Assembly (NCBI GenBank): GCA_010405405.1
Contig: MU004231.1
Span: forward strand, 4,400,689 to 4,464,688
Source of the DNA: Microthyrium microscopicum
Taxonomy: Eukaryota; Ascomycota; Dothideomycetes; Microthyriales; Microthyriaceae
Length of the DNA stretch: 64,000 nt
Direction: 5' to 3'
Under the pieces are notes generated by a model. That model did not search any database. It was not told where the DNA came from and was given only the letters and a program-made list of their open reading frames with translations. Both the position numbers and the translations under genes were made by a program. Shown here piece by piece: positions 37,485-49,850 of this stretch. Position 1 is the first letter of the stretch, and the number at the start of each line of letters is the position of its first letter.

Positions 37485-40400
37485 TCATCCTCTAAACCCC
37501 AACAACCGCCGTCCCCCAACTCGTCTCGCACCATTCCCATCTCCAAGATCAATACTCTGCATCTCCGCACTAATCCGATCAACATCACCGCCCATCCGCG
37601 CTCCATACCTAACCACACTGCCCCCATCATCCAACGGGATCTTCGCTGGTAACGGAGGCGCGCTTCCTGCTCCATTACTGCCCCATGGCGAGAACTCGTT
37701 CTGCGGCGCATACTCGTTCTGTGGCACATATCCATTCTGAGGCGAGTATTCATTTGTGGGACTAGCGCCCCATGACCCTCTGCTGCGCTCATCAACAGCC
37801 ATACTTTGAGGACGCGCAGGTTTCCGTAAACGATTTCGCGTCGAGCGGGGCTCTTCGTAGGGTTCTGGCGCACTACCGTAGACACTATGTCGGGTAGGAC
37901 GGACATTGGACGCGTTGCAGGAGACGTTGACTGCGATACTGCTGCTACTTGCGCCTGGGTCTCTTACACCTGGATCTCGACCGCCTAGAGCGCGGGGTCG
38001 AATGGTCGCTAGAATACGACGGGGTTGTTGATCGGAGCGGGAGACTGGCTCGGGTGCCCAGGCGGATGGCGGAAGCGTATCGGATGGGTCTTTGGTTGGT
38101 GAGGATTTGGGGACTGGTTCTGGAGCCCAGGAAGTTTCGGGCAGACGGTCCGAGGGGTCGATAACGTTGCCGTGGAAATCTACTATGGGTCCCTGGGGCG
38201 CTGAGGCCTTGGCAGAGGGAGTTGCGGGGTTGAGGACGGCGAAGGAGTCGGGAGAGTAGGCGGAGAATGCGGGACGGCCGTCTGAGGAGATTGGGCGAGG
38301 GGACACGGATTTGCGTGTTGTGGGTGTTCGCGCGGATGGCCGTGGGAGGCGGTCTGTTGAGCTGGGAGTTGTGGGTTTTCGGGGTGAGATGGCGAGGGGC
38401 TTGATGAGTGGTATTGGGTCGTATGATGAGGCATGCATTGAGTGAGGGTGGGATCGCTGCTGCTGGTAGTTATGGTGGCCATTGGGCGAGCTAGAGAGGT
38501 TGTGTTCTTGCGAGAGTGGATGGGGTTTCGTCGGCGAGCTGTTGAGATTGGTGGTAGAGTTGTTCATAGAGTGCGGCGAATAGGGCGGCGAGCAGCCATA
38601 TGGTGAGCGCTGGACTGGAGGATATGTGGGCGTGTGATGTGGCTGATGGCGCGAGTTTCGAGAGTTGGAGCCAGTGGATGATACCGAGTGGTAAGAATCT
38701 CGACGATCAGGCGACTGTCCATAACGGTCGAGGCCATCACTCATCGGGGTTCTGGGAACTTCCTTCCGAGCTGGAGTTGAAAAGGACTGTTCCTGGGGAT
38801 ATCCATAGGATCTGTCTTCAGAGAAACCACGATGCCGCTGCAACGCCATGTGATCTGGCTGCGGGTCATGAGATCTGGTACTCTCCGACTGTCGCTGGAA
38901 AGATTGATCATCCCGAAAACTCATTCTATCATCTTCGGGTTGATGATATCTCGACAACGACAACTCGGATCTAGATGTGAGATGCCCACGGACTTGTTTT
39001 CTGTTATCGACTGGGGAATTGGAGAATGAACCCCCCCTTTGCTGGTCTTGAGCTTGCCAGTCGCTATGGTTCTGTCCGTAAACAGGGGACGAGTTCCAAT
39101 CGTGGTTTCCTGCCGCAGACAAGGTGTTCCGGTGAGCAGGTGGGGGTGGTGGTGGTGGCTCTTCATGAGGCATATCCTGAAAGTCATCCTGACCGTCATT
39201 ATGGTAGTTTGACTCGTTGCGGTACTCCTGACTAATCTCTTCATAGGATCTCAAGCCCACGGGCTGATCAAGTGGTGGCTCATGGTTTGGGATGTACTGG
39301 TCGTGCTGGTCTTCATACTGTGGTTCCCAGTCATTGTGCGATTGATGAATATAAGGATCAGTTTCAGCGTGGTGGAGCGGAGGGTGGCCAGACTCCAGAG
39401 AGGAATGGCGACCTAAAGCTGCGGACGCTGACTGGGAGTGATCCATCGGGGGCGGTCGATGAGGCTCTGGATAATCATTCCTGGCTTGACTACGTCTTCC
39501 TGGGGTACCATCTCGAGATCTAGTCATTGGTGGCAGTTGAGGCAGAAAGTCCGCGGGATCATTGGGTATTTGATGACCCGATGCGGAAGACACATAACTA
39601 GTGTTTTCGTAAGGATCATCATGCTGATGATACTCAGCACCAGGTTCAGCTCCATAGTGTTCAGGGCCTTGATCGTCATTGTAATAATCTGGGTGGTCCT
39701 GTACAACAGGATCTTGTTCCTGGTCGTAAAATTGATTAGGGTCGACTGACGGTTGACGATATCTGTCAGCTGGCTGAGGCATGTTATTATTGTATGCCGT
39801 TGACCTATGACCGCTAGTTGTTTGCTCGATTGCTCGAGGTTGAGGAGGCGCTCCAAGCTCCCGTGGTCCAGATGCAAACACCCGCGGGCGTTCAACGGAT
39901 CCCGGATTTGACGGCAAAGGTCTCCGCCGAACAGGTGGTGTATTATTCCTTAAGCTTCCTGCTGGGCTTTGTTCGTCTGATGGCATTCTACCGGGCGATT
40001 TCTTTGGTATTGGTTTCTCGGTCTTGGGGCGTGAATCGTAATAGGTGAGTTCGAGTCTGACTTCTCCAGCATAGCGCCCCTTGCACTTGAGGCCTTGCCA
40101 GAGTTCATGTTCACCACCACCAGGCACAATGATATCCTTGAGATCAACAAAGGCCTCCCCGATCAGCTCCGTTTTCTTTCCTTCATCGAATACGGAGACT
40201 TTTAGGGCATAGTAGTCGGGCGACTCGCGAACGAGAAATCGAAGTTCTTGGTCCCTATTATGAGGTTAGCTAGGCTGCAGCGACGAATACTCGAAAGGCG
40301 AACTTACCATCTCGGTGTTTGCCCACCCCGTTTATCGGGATTTGTCTTTTGGGCCTCCTTGCCCAAGCGTGCGCTACAGTAGGGATCTTGTTTGCCAATG

Positions 40401-40531
40401 GTGCGTCGATTGGGCAGGTTCTTGCCTTTGTCAACAATGCAGACTAGAGTTCCTATCTGAGGTCCGTCCAAGGCCATATCCGCATAGATGCCGGCGGTAT
40501 GCACCGGAGCGAGTTTCGATATGGGCGCCAT
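37485..40531 (-). CDS. C2-domain cytokinesis protein, Inn1/Fic1-like
   Basis: Two exons (40531-40308, 40254-37485) give 997 residues. Residues ~10-150 form a C2 domain (GTLVCIVDKGKNLPNRRTIG, KQDPYCSARLG, ELRFLVRESPDYYALKVSVF, ELIGEAFVDLKDI). The rest is a long disordered tail rich in Pro, Ser, Gln, His and Asp with many PxxP motifs (potential SH3 ligands), including a proline run near residue 380. Near the C-terminus a PQN(G/E)Y-type pentapeptide-like motif repeats about four times (37690-37760). C2 plus PxxP tail is the layout of Inn1 (yeast) and Fic1 (fission yeast), which link the actomyosin ring to membrane ingression through SH3 partners such as Hof1/Cyk3. The family call rests on architecture and the C2 sequence; individual gene identity is not proven. 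Confidence 0.82.
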
Positions 40532-41153
40532 GGTATAAATATCGAAGATGAGGAATGCGGACGAGATGTCGGAACCGGGAAGGCTTCAACATATACACTC
40601 GTTGGAGGGTGTTTGTGGTATTATTAGGATCGAAAAAGAGTGAATATTCGGCGATTGCACGCAATCATGTCGAATCGAACGCAGAAGGGGGTTTGCGAAA
40701 GAATAACCAGGCAATTGGGCGAAAGTGTCGTTTAGGGATCCAGGCGGTAGGATTGCTGCGAGGGATTGTTTTTGTCGATGGACTCGTGAAGGAACTTGGA
40801 GGTGGTACACAACAATAAGGCTAGAGCTAAAGGTAGCTTAGCCCCTGGCTGCTAGCCTCGTCCTGCGCGTGGCTGGTTTGGACTTTGGAAGGAGCCAACG
40901 GTGGCTGGTCGCGCCTTCCTTCTTACGTCACCAAGTCACGTGCACCAACCGAGATCCAGTCAACATCACATTAATCCGCAGTTTGCAGGCATCTTCCCAT
41001 CAAAGTTATTCTTGTAACTTATGGTTTGGTTGTTTACCACTTCACGTTGGCCCAGCCCGGATAGTGCTGATGAACACGTAGCCGCCATCCTTACTACCCG
41101 CGTTGCGTGCGTCCCAGATCCCCAGTTCTCATGGAAAGCTGGCACCCATGTGG
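40532..41153. other. Intergenic region upstream of the C2 protein gene
   Basis: This is the promoter and leader region of the minus-strand C2 gene. No other feature was recognised. Confidence 0.5.
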
Positions 41154-41604
41154 CTAGCCGCTGGATCCCATAGTGTATCCGTCTCTGCAGCTCTTGCGTG
41201 CATAGAACGTGTCGTACAAGATAGGTCCCAAATCCTCATTCTTCTGCAGTATCACCATTGAAGATACTTTGACCGGGAGTTGCCACAGCAAGTCAGCGAA
41301 GCCGTTGGTCGTGCGACAGCCTTTTGGGTCTGTGCCGGTATAGGTGGACATTGTGGAGTACCCGACGGGTACTTATTATGTATCTTCGTCGTCTGGGAGA
41401 AGAGAGGAATACACCAGCCTCCATGTCTGGTCCCCGAGGTCAGTTCGACGTTGTTGTACCTGTGAAGCTGTGATGGAGGTCGGAAACCAGTCCAGTTTGC
41501 AGAGAAGCGGTTGGCTCTCGACTTCATTCTTTAGTATGGTGTTACAAAAAATGATAAGCAAACCTACAACCTCCCAATGCAATCTCCTCAACTTTGGTAC
41601 TCAT
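41154..41604 (-). pseudogene. Possible small gene or broken gene, unknown function
   Basis: On the minus strand, ATG at 41604 (AACAATGAG) opens 12 codons (MSTKVEEIALGG). A 46-bp intron (41567-41522, donor GTAGGT, branch-like ACTAA, acceptor GAAG) joins them to a coding-like stretch (ESQPLLCKLDWFPTSITASQ, then QTWRLVYSSLLPDDEDT). The frame then meets two adjacent stops (TAATAA, 41373-41378). The same frame is open again for about 70 codons to 41154 (includes LLWQLPVKVSSMVILQKNED). It may be a 60-residue protein with a chance downstream frame, a gene with an intron I did not find, or a host gene broken by a nonsense change. No family was recognised. Confidence 0.3.
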
Positions 41605-42195
41605 TGTTGTCCTTCGCAGAGGCAGTAAGTGGAGTTCGAAATATCTGGTCGAAGTGTTACATGTATGCCATTAACTCTTGGATACTCTAGTTGTGTTGGA
41701 ATATCTTTAATTCACCAATCAATCCGTTGACACTGTTGAATAAATTTAAAGTATAACATGTGATTAGATCAAGAGTGCTCTAATGCAACAATTGTTCTAT
41801 TATTGCTGATATAAAATGGGTGGAGGAGACACGGAACAATCCTCATACCGTATCCTGGAATCCACGCAACCTCCAGATTGCCACCATCACCAAACCATCA
41901 CAGCAACAACCTCAACATCATCAACCTCGTCCAAAATATTCCATCTGGGTCGCGCCTACTGTCAGGCAACTTTCCCTCACGTACCAAGAGCCAATATCTT
42001 CAACGCGATCGTCTTCGCCATTATCTCAGACTGACCTTCCCGTGCGAGCATGAATTGTTCGTCGAGTCATCAATTTCAGCCGTCAAGGCTCCACGGCTTG
42101 TGAGGATGCTCCAGAAAAGAGCATGGAGATGATAAGCAAAATCTAACTACGCGAAACCTTGATATCAGCATCTGCATCACTGAATCTGCATCACC
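41605..42195. other. Intergenic region
   Basis: AT-rich from about 41640 to 41810, then the probable leader of the 42196 gene. No gene was recognised. Confidence 0.5.
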
Positions 42196-43333
42196 ATGGC
42201 CCCTCCTGTGGTAAGCAAATAACCTGATATTGCCATGTTTTGTCGGGCTTCCCGTCCACTCAACAATCTGGTGTTTTGTTGTTATATAACGATGCCGTGG
42301 ATACGTTGATTGACTACTAATTTATGCGTTTTTTCAGACGCCGAATCCGCGTCGTTTCTTGCTCAATAACCGTGAAAATGGACGTCCAAAATCTACCCAA
42401 AGGACACCTTTCCAACCATCAGCTCTACGCAATGCAACCCCAGCAACGCCAATTCAGCCAAGGACTGAGGAGTCTATCAGAACACAGGACCAGACTCGAC
42501 TCAAACAATTCGCACAGACGCCCAAGTTCGTTTCTCAAGCCACTAGGACCGCCGAAAAAGCTCAATCGCATACCATCAAACCTCCACCAGCTTTGCAACG
42601 ATTGGAATCTCTTGATAGTGATGGAGATGCCATCCAAGAGCTTTCACAAGACCAAACCAGTGATCCCTTGCTAGAGTCTCATCGAGCGGATGGCCATGAA
42701 GAAGAAATGCTTTTTGACATTTACCAACCAACAAATCACTTACCACCACAAAGCGACTCTCCAGTAGCCAAACGTCGCCGAATTTCTCACGACTCAATCG
42801 AGCCAATGCAAATCGAGGGCAGGACGACTTCTCCCCCGAGTTCTCCTCCACTACTTGGCGGATTGAACTCTGTCAAAAGATTTCTGCCAAGGACGACTAT
42901 CAATTCTACGGTTGATTCCACTCCCATCTCTCACCGACCATCATTTGTTCTACCCGCAACTTCACCTGATACCAAAGATGTAGATCCTCTTCCATCCCAC
43001 TTTTCACCACATCGAAAATCACAGCATCTGATTCAAGGCGGTCTTGCGGATACAATGCGCGCCCATATCATAGACTTGACAGCTGGTAGCGCCCATTCGC
43101 ATTCTCATCGACCCAGTACCTGGAAGTTCCATGTATCGGAAGCGAATGCACTGCCATCCATGGCACTTGTCAAAGGAACTATGGAGAATGGCAGGGAGGA
43201 GCATCTTCTTTTGGCCAGTCAAGGCTACTTGGTCAAATCTGGTGATACGATATCCGTAAAAGGAATCAATTGGGAAGTAGAATTACAAGATAGGAAGTGG
43301 ATCGTGTGTATTGACTGGAAGGTTGAGAGATGA
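42196..43333 (+). CDS. Hypothetical protein, probably nuclear
   Basis: Two exons (42196-42210, 42338-43333) over a 127-bp intron give 336 residues. The first exon encodes only MAPPV; TPNPRRFLLNNRENGRPK follows, a basic N-terminus. Residues ~20-230 are Pro/Ser/Gln-rich and likely disordered, with a basic cluster (PVAKRRRIS) that could serve as a nuclear localisation signal. The last ~75 residues look folded: WKFHVSEAN, LLASQGYLVKSGDTISVKG, INWEVELQDRKWIVCIDWKV, suggesting a small beta-rich domain. I do not recognise the family. A role in chromosome biology would be a guess from the basic, Ser/Pro-rich style. Confidence 0.78.
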
Positions 43334-44176
43334 AGTCAGACCAGTTGGCATTCCTACAAACGAGGTTGGTAGGCAAAGCCGAACTCTGTCAATCCATCCA
43401 ATTATCTGCTGAACCACAGCTCCATGCTTGTCATCATGGTACCATTTTTGTGAAAGCGTTCCCGGGCTAGGCACGGTGCTCGGTGTTGAGCCTCTGATGT
43501 GCCGAAACCGCTCCGACGAAAATGCAAGGATACGATACAACAAGCAGCGATCATCCTTAGCAGTTCTTCTTCAAGCAATCTTTATTTTGAACAATGAAGA
43601 TAATATATCTCTGGTAGTAATATCAAAATACTTCAGATGGACCTAAAGAAGGACTAGGGGTTGGTAGACAAGCGGTACTATATATCGGAGCAGTAAAGCA
43701 GTAAGAGTAACCGGCGGTGTATCAGGCTGAACCCACATATGCCAACTCCAACATGTCGATCTTTGGGACGAATCCGCATTCAAGAATCTCTAGACCATGC
43801 AGCGGAAACCAATCCATGGCGCTGCCAGGGTGCAGTTCGCGCTGCCTTTTGAGCTAAGTTCAACAAATTGCCACTATTTGCCATGCATACTACTGCAGGT
43901 TGTGGAAACAATGACAGCAATTGGACTACAAAAACATGTTATATGAGCATTTGTCTGTCCAGGTGTGGGATTTACAAAGCCCAAAAATACTCTACATACT
44001 CGTTCTTTCCTAAAGTCAAGGTAACTAACGATATAACACCACTCCCACGTTGTGACACCTCAAGGATCCAACTTTCTACTCCGATTCATAATTGAACCCG
44101 CCAAAACAAATTATACTTCCGGCGGACCTTGTCCACGAGGAATATCAGTACTGGTGTACACCTCACAAATCACACA
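43334..44176. other. Intergenic region / promoter of the MFS gene
   Basis: No gene or known motif was recognised. Confidence 0.5.
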
Positions 44177-46071
44177 ATGGCTCGCTTTGGCAAACCAAAG
44201 CACCCGCCAGTATCATGGTCCGAACTACCTCACAAAGACCAACTCCTCCTCCTCATCCTCGCCCGGTTCTCGGAGCCACTCACAATGTCATCCATTAGAT
44301 CCTACATGTACTACCAGCTAAAATCATTTGACCAAACCCAGTCCGATGCCGCCATATCAAGTCAAGCTGGCTACATGACATCGATATTCATGTTTGCACA
44401 GTTCTTGACAGCATTCTGGTGGGGAAGAGCGGCAGACTCGGAGTACTTGGGACGAAAACGGGTGCTCTTGATCGGATTGATTGGCACAGGGATTAGTGCG
44501 ATTGGCTTTGGGTTCAGTACTAGCTTCTGGATGGCCATGGGTTTTAGGATGATCGGTGGTATGTTGAATGGGAATGTTGGTGTTATGCGGACTGTAAGTT
44601 GATCCTGAACTGTTGACATGTTCTTGGGCTAATTGATGGTAGATGGTTTCTGAGATGATCAAGGAGAAGAAGTAAGAATCGTCAGCACGTTTATGCTTGG
44701 GAGGATACTAATTCGCGACAGATATCAATCGAGAGCTTTCATGCTTATGCCGATGACAGGAAACATTGGGCAAATTATAGGGCCAATAATAGGAGGATTT
44801 CTGGCTGACCCGGTCTCCAACTATCCAGGATTGTTCGGCAAGAATTCGTTCTTTGGAGGAGATAATGGAGTTCAATGGATGATCCACTATCCATATGCTC
44901 TACCAAACCTACTGAGCGCATGTTTCCTGATAGGATCGGGATTAATTGTGCTCCTGGCTCTCAAAGAGGTAAGAAGCTCTGCAGAATATTCATAAGCACG
45001 TACTGACCGCTTTAGACCCATCCTGTTCTCAAGGAGCGACCAGATTGGGGTATCGAACTTCGCAAACTGATCATGAAAAAAGTCTTCAAACGCCAGGAAC
45101 AGGATATGAAATATATGCCAGTCCCAACCGACGAGTCAGCCTTCAACCCATTCACACCCGAGGTAGAGTTACAAGAGACTCCAGTCTCCTCGCCCACAAG
45201 GATAGCACCACGACCACCAGTAATTCGCAAAAAGACGCCACAGAAGCTTCCCTTCCGCCGTATCTTCACTCGAAATGTTGTGCTCACTCTCTTATCTCGT
45301 GGACTACTGGCCATGCACGTTGGAACATTCAACAACTTGTGGTACATATTCCTTTCTACGCCACGCGATCCTGAATCCAATAGCGGATCTAGTGGCTTCC
45401 GCTTCAACGGCGGTCTCGGACTTCCTCCTAATAGGATCGGAATCGTACTGAGCATCATTGGCGGCCTCGGCATCGCAATGCAGCTGATTATATATCCGTC
45501 TACATCACAACGATTCGGCACTATGATCTGTTATAGAGCGTCTCTGGTATTCTTTCCGGTCGCTTACTTCCTGGCTCCTTTCCTTGTGTTGCTACCAAGC
45601 AGTTCTCTCCCACCACTTCCTGCGTCAGGCTTCATCATCTGGACTGGCATTCTTTCCGTTCTATTTATATGGATTTTCGCCAAAACATTCGCCATGCCGA
45701 GCGCTGTCATCCTCGTCAACAACTGCTGTCCTCATCCGTCCGTTCTCAGTACCATTCACGGTATCTCGCAATCTGTGGCTTCGGGAATGCGTATGTTGGG
45801 TCCGGTGATGGGTGGCTGGGGTTTCGCATTGGCGTTGCAGATCAGACTAGTCATATTCCCATTTTGGACCATCATGGTCTTATCAGCGCTCGCGGTAGTC
45901 TTCAGTCTAGCTCTCACTGAAGGTGACGGACATGAGGTCAAACTAGAAGGCGAAGAGGAGGAATTCGAAGAAGCCGAGAAAGATGCCGCAGAAGCCAATG
46001 ATGTTGAGGTAGCTACCGATGAGGCTTCGAAGCGCGATGGTCTGGGCTTGAAGGATGTACATACACCTTAG
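44177..46071 (+). CDS. MFS transporter, ZIFL (zinc-induced facilitator)-like
   Basis: Four exons (44177-44593, 44643-44671, 44722-44968, 45016-46071) give 582 residues; the second exon is only 29 bp. The first half holds the MFS motif A loop (WWGRAADSEYLGRKRVL) between helices 2 and 3 and the antiporter-type G-rich helix 5 (NIGQIIGPIIGGFLADP). A long cytosolic loop follows (~285-370), then six more membrane segments and a very acidic tail (EGEEEEFEEAEKDAAEAND). The sequence style fits fungal TetA/ZIFL-like proteins (relatives of plant ZIF1 and yeast YCR023C). The substrate is unknown; metals, chelators and drugs have been proposed for the family. It is convergent with the ferroportin gene, stop codons 120 bp apart. 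Confidence 0.85.
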
Positions 46072-46191
46072 TGTGTAACCAAAAGGCTTTATAACGCATT
46101 TCACGGCGATGATTATGAGGATGCATTTCGGGTGTTTAGTTTGAACATTTATCTAGGTTCAATCGGCATCAGCTGTGAATAATACTGCAAA

Positions 46192-47772
46192 TTATTGCAT
46201 AATCTCTTGATAGTCTTGGCTTCCTTTGAGACATTTCGATATGTGGATCAAATGTCCTCGTTCTCGTCGGACGTAAGCGGCGAAACATGCTGCTCCTGTT
46301 ATCACTGCGCCTAGGCTGATGAAGACTGGTATCAGGAAATCTTTTGGCTGAGGAAATATCACGGTCGATGTGAAGGCGAGAAGTTCAAAGAAGTTCTGAA
46401 GAGCTTGTTCGGAGGTGGAGAACTCGCCACGCTTGTCTTCCGCTGTAGCCTGTAGATCAGATGATTAGCTGATAGAGCAAGTCAAAGGAACGCTCCAACG
46501 TACCTCTTGGACAATATCTTGCACTGCCAGATCTACAGCCCAAAGTCCCAATCTGCTCAAGATAATTCCGGCCGTCAATGCCGGGCCAGCTCGCCCTGGT
46601 GTGCTCTGCAGCAAGGCGAATGCAAACACCGCTCCCGTCAGAGACAATACTTGAAAGTTTATTGACCACAGACCAGCTCGGACGTCCCCCAAGTGCTTCA
46701 TGAGTGGTGGCGCAAGACAGGTGGCAAGAAGCTCAGAGATGACGGCTGCAAATCGGAAGAGACTGACTGAAACAGCGTCGAATCCATTGGAGAGCATATA
46801 TGCTTGCCATTGGGATGCGGTGGAGAGAACAGTGAGATAGAGCAGTGAAAGTGAGAAGGACGGTAAGAAGGCTGGTGAATGCGTGTAAGTTTTCCAGGCT
46901 GATAAGCAGTTGGATCTGTGGCTGGTGCCCTTTTGATGCTGCTGTTGTGAGCTTCGAGTTGCTCCTTCAGAAGCTTCCTCGAGTTCTACAGTTTGTCCTA
47001 GACTGTCATCTCTTTGTTGCGCTCTCACTGCCAGTTCTGGAACGGCACTGTAGACGCGAGCAATAGCAATGTATTCTGCAAGTACCGAGCATGTTGTTAG
47101 ACCCAACAACACTAGAACCGATATCAGGGTTGAGTATGCCTGGATCAATGAAATAAACACTGGCGCTGCTAGTTTGCAGAATAAGTCGATTCTTCGCATT
47201 GCAGCATTTAGCTGTGCTCTGTCGATGTCCAGGCTTGTAGCTATGACAATTGCCCCTGCCCAAAGTTAGCCATTACATTTTTCTCTAGTACCATGGCACT
47301 TACAGTCTCTTTCAATGGCTACAGTATTTGCAATAGAAGCGAGTTTCTCAACACAGGCCAACAGCACAGTGATTGAAAAGCATACTCCAAAGAGCAACCT
47401 TGGTAACCCATGATCATTGTTAGAATTGGTAATCATCAACAAGCCAAAAATTGCACAAGAAGTAGCGACCGGAATCCTCTGCCATATTATCGATGCTCGA
47501 ATAACAACTAGTCGATTTGAGTGATCAATATAGCTTCCGATTTTGGATGAAAGTACTGTGGCCGCAAATGCGCGTACCAATGCATAAACTGAGGAGTAGA
47601 AAAGTGTGCCTGGAGTAATACTGATGATGAACAAAATTGCGCCAAATTCGAAAGCTCTTGAGTTCCAGACGGATAGGAAATGAGAAACATAGAGTCTTCG
47701 AGTTGTGGTAGAGACTGAATGCTCTCTGTGGGACAAAGCATCGTCATCGAATCGATCTACCATCCCGTCCAT
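46192..47772 (-). CDS. Ferroportin-family iron exporter (SLC40)
   Basis: Three exons (47772-47304, 47255-46504, 46449-46192) give 492 residues, close to family length. Diagnostic stretches are near the N-terminus: LYVSHFLSVWNSRAFEFGAI, then SVYALVRAF, IGSYIDHSNRLVVIR, WQRIPVATSC, then VEKLASIANTVAIERDW, and after the first intron ATSLDIDRAQLNAAMRRIDL (split over the junction), the most conserved ferroportin motifs. About ten membrane segments are visible. In animals and plants the family exports ferrous iron (or other divalent metals) from cells or into organelles. In fungi it is less studied, and plasma-membrane or vacuolar sites are both possible. The last exon adds a membrane segment and a basic tail. 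Two introns (48 and 54 bp) hide the full length. Confidence 0.9.
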
Positions 47773-48204
47773 TTCACTGAAATACAGCTGGGGTTCGTGT
47801 TGATCAAACTGCGTCTTGCTCGGACTAGACCAAGAAGCATTTCGGAGTTAATTTATGTCGATAGTAGAAGGTCTTCGGTTGCAAATACTATGTACATAAT
47901 GTATGTAGAACTTGAAGTAGGGTTTAAGCGAAAGCGGCGGATATAATCGTATGGTCAGCACACCATAACTTCGAGTTTACTCAAACTCTTGGTGGTTGAA
48001 AAAATAAAAGCAAGACTTTCGTTCGAAGAATAATGGGCGAGTTTTAACTTCCAGTAAACGTAGCACGTAAAACTAATTTATTGCATAAAAGAACAAACGC
48101 TGCTTCAATTTCGTGTTTTGCAATCGATGTCAATATTGTTGTCGCTGGTCTAATGAATACATTTAGCTAAGAGCAATGGCTTCCTTCAGAAGTTAAACAT
48201 CCGT
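47773..48204. other. Intergenic region upstream of the ferroportin gene
   Basis: The ferroportin promoter lies between two minus-strand genes. It is AT-rich, and no clear regulatory cluster was seen. Confidence 0.5.
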
Positions 48205-49850
48205 TTAATTGCTCGGGTTGACTCGTGTGGCTGCCATAGAGTATCGAGGAGTCGCCATTGCATGTCCTATCATCATGGGCTTCGTTGGGGGAAGAACCGA
48301 TGAGCGTTTCGCATCGTCACCTTTGCCAATTTGTTCTCTCAATATTTTCACCTGCTTCTTGAGCGCAACCCAGAGAGGATACTTGTCCAACTCATCTTCG
48401 TCGTCTGGTTTGTCTTCCTCACTGGCGGAGTCATCATCTGACCCTACAACAAGCTCAAGTAATGATGCAAGGAACGCCTCCTGCATGTAGGCAAAGGAGA
48501 AGCTTTCTGTAATTTTTGCAAACGCAGGGCATAGCTCTGACGGAAATTCGATATCCATGTCACCACCTGGAGCTTCAAGACTGGCCGAATCTTCCAGCTC
48601 CTGGTTTTGAAGAACTTTGTGTCTCCAGAATTCGGCGTATTGGATTCTCTGCTCCAAATCTGGATTTGGAAAGAGGTACTTCCGGTCAAAGCGACTGTTA
48701 TTTTATTAGCTTAATCGATCAATCAGGATCTAGAAGACTTACCTGGGCCGTTTGCTGATGCCTGGATCTAGTCTTTCAAGATGATTTGTCGAGCCAACCA
48801 TCAGAATGCCGTCGTTGGCAGCAATACCATCGACCTGGTTCAAAAAGAAAGATCGCACCGAGTCTGTGACTAGAGAGTCAAGATCTTCGAACACTAGATA
48901 GCAAGGCGCCAACGCGCGAGCTTTTGAGAATATGTCGTTCAAGGCTGCTTCAGGGCCGCGAAAGTTGGCCAAAGTTTTCACATAGAGCGTAGGAACTTCA
49001 TCCTTGCGTTTGTACAGCATGTGCATGGTTGCTTTGATAGAGATCGTTTTCCCATTGCCTGGAGGACCATGAAAGATCACTCCGCGTTTCCAGGGAACAC
49101 CTAGGCGTTGGTATGTGGATCGATTGTCGTAGAAACGAGAAATATCATCTATCAGGCTCTTCTTCATTTTCTGGTCTAGGATGACATTTTTCCATTCAGC
49201 CTTCTCGATGGAGCGCCATAGTGCAGCGTCTTTCTGCCAATCTAGTAATCAAGTTAGCCTATTGTCTAGCAGTATTGGTGTGCTTCAGATAACTTACAGC
49301 CTTGATCATAGACCCAAATCTCTTCATGAAGTTGGCTGGTGAATAGACCTGCAGCTAATACGAGTGGGCTAACTTCTTTAGGTGAGTTTCCAATTATGTA
49401 TTGGTTTGTAACCGGAAACGTAGAATTGGCACCATCGCGTCCTTCGATGACAAAGACGATGTACTCCAGGCCTTTCCAGGACACGAGATATTTACCAAAT
49501 AGCGTTTTGGTTGATATATTCCCAAAGCTTCCATCTAGACGAGACGGTGGAGCAACATATTGGTGCCATTCGAGAGGACCCTCAGCTGTGCCATTGGAAT
49601 TCGGATCAGGTGTGACAATAGCTTCTCCTGACTTGCCAAAGCCTACAATGTCACATGTAGCAGGGCTCGGAACAATAGTGACATGCTTTCCAGGATACAA
49701 ATTCTTCAGTCTTTGTATGATGACCAAATCGGTGTTGATTCTGATCTCTTGGGCGTTACGAATGTAATCCGCGGCCAGTGGGTCCTGTTGTGGTTCTCGT
49801 GGAGGACGGTTAGACTCCGCCTTTGTGTCAGTCATTGTCGATTTTGTCAT
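48205..49850 (-). CDS. BCS1-type AAA ATPase
   Basis: Three exons (49850-49298, 49241-48743, 48694-48205) give 513 residues. The AAA module has Walker A GPPGNGKT (~243), Walker B LVFEDLDSLV (~300), sensor-1 GSTNHLERLDP and a PSRFDRKY second-region motif, all in BCS1-like form (KRGVIFHGPPGNGKT). The N-terminal ~200 residues match the fungal BCS1-relative layout (a WKGLEY-type middle region) but show no N-terminal membrane helix like mitochondrial Bcs1, so an Rieske-protein translocase role is unlikely. The C-terminus has an acidic stretch and a Met/Ala-rich tail. Such paralogues are numerous in filamentous fungi and their clients are mostly unknown. Confidence 0.88.

Noticed and set aside
48205-49850. 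True mitochondrial Bcs1 (Rieske translocase)
   Set aside because: There is no N-terminal membrane helix or import signal, and the N-terminal domain resembles the expanded fungal BCS1-like paralogues instead.
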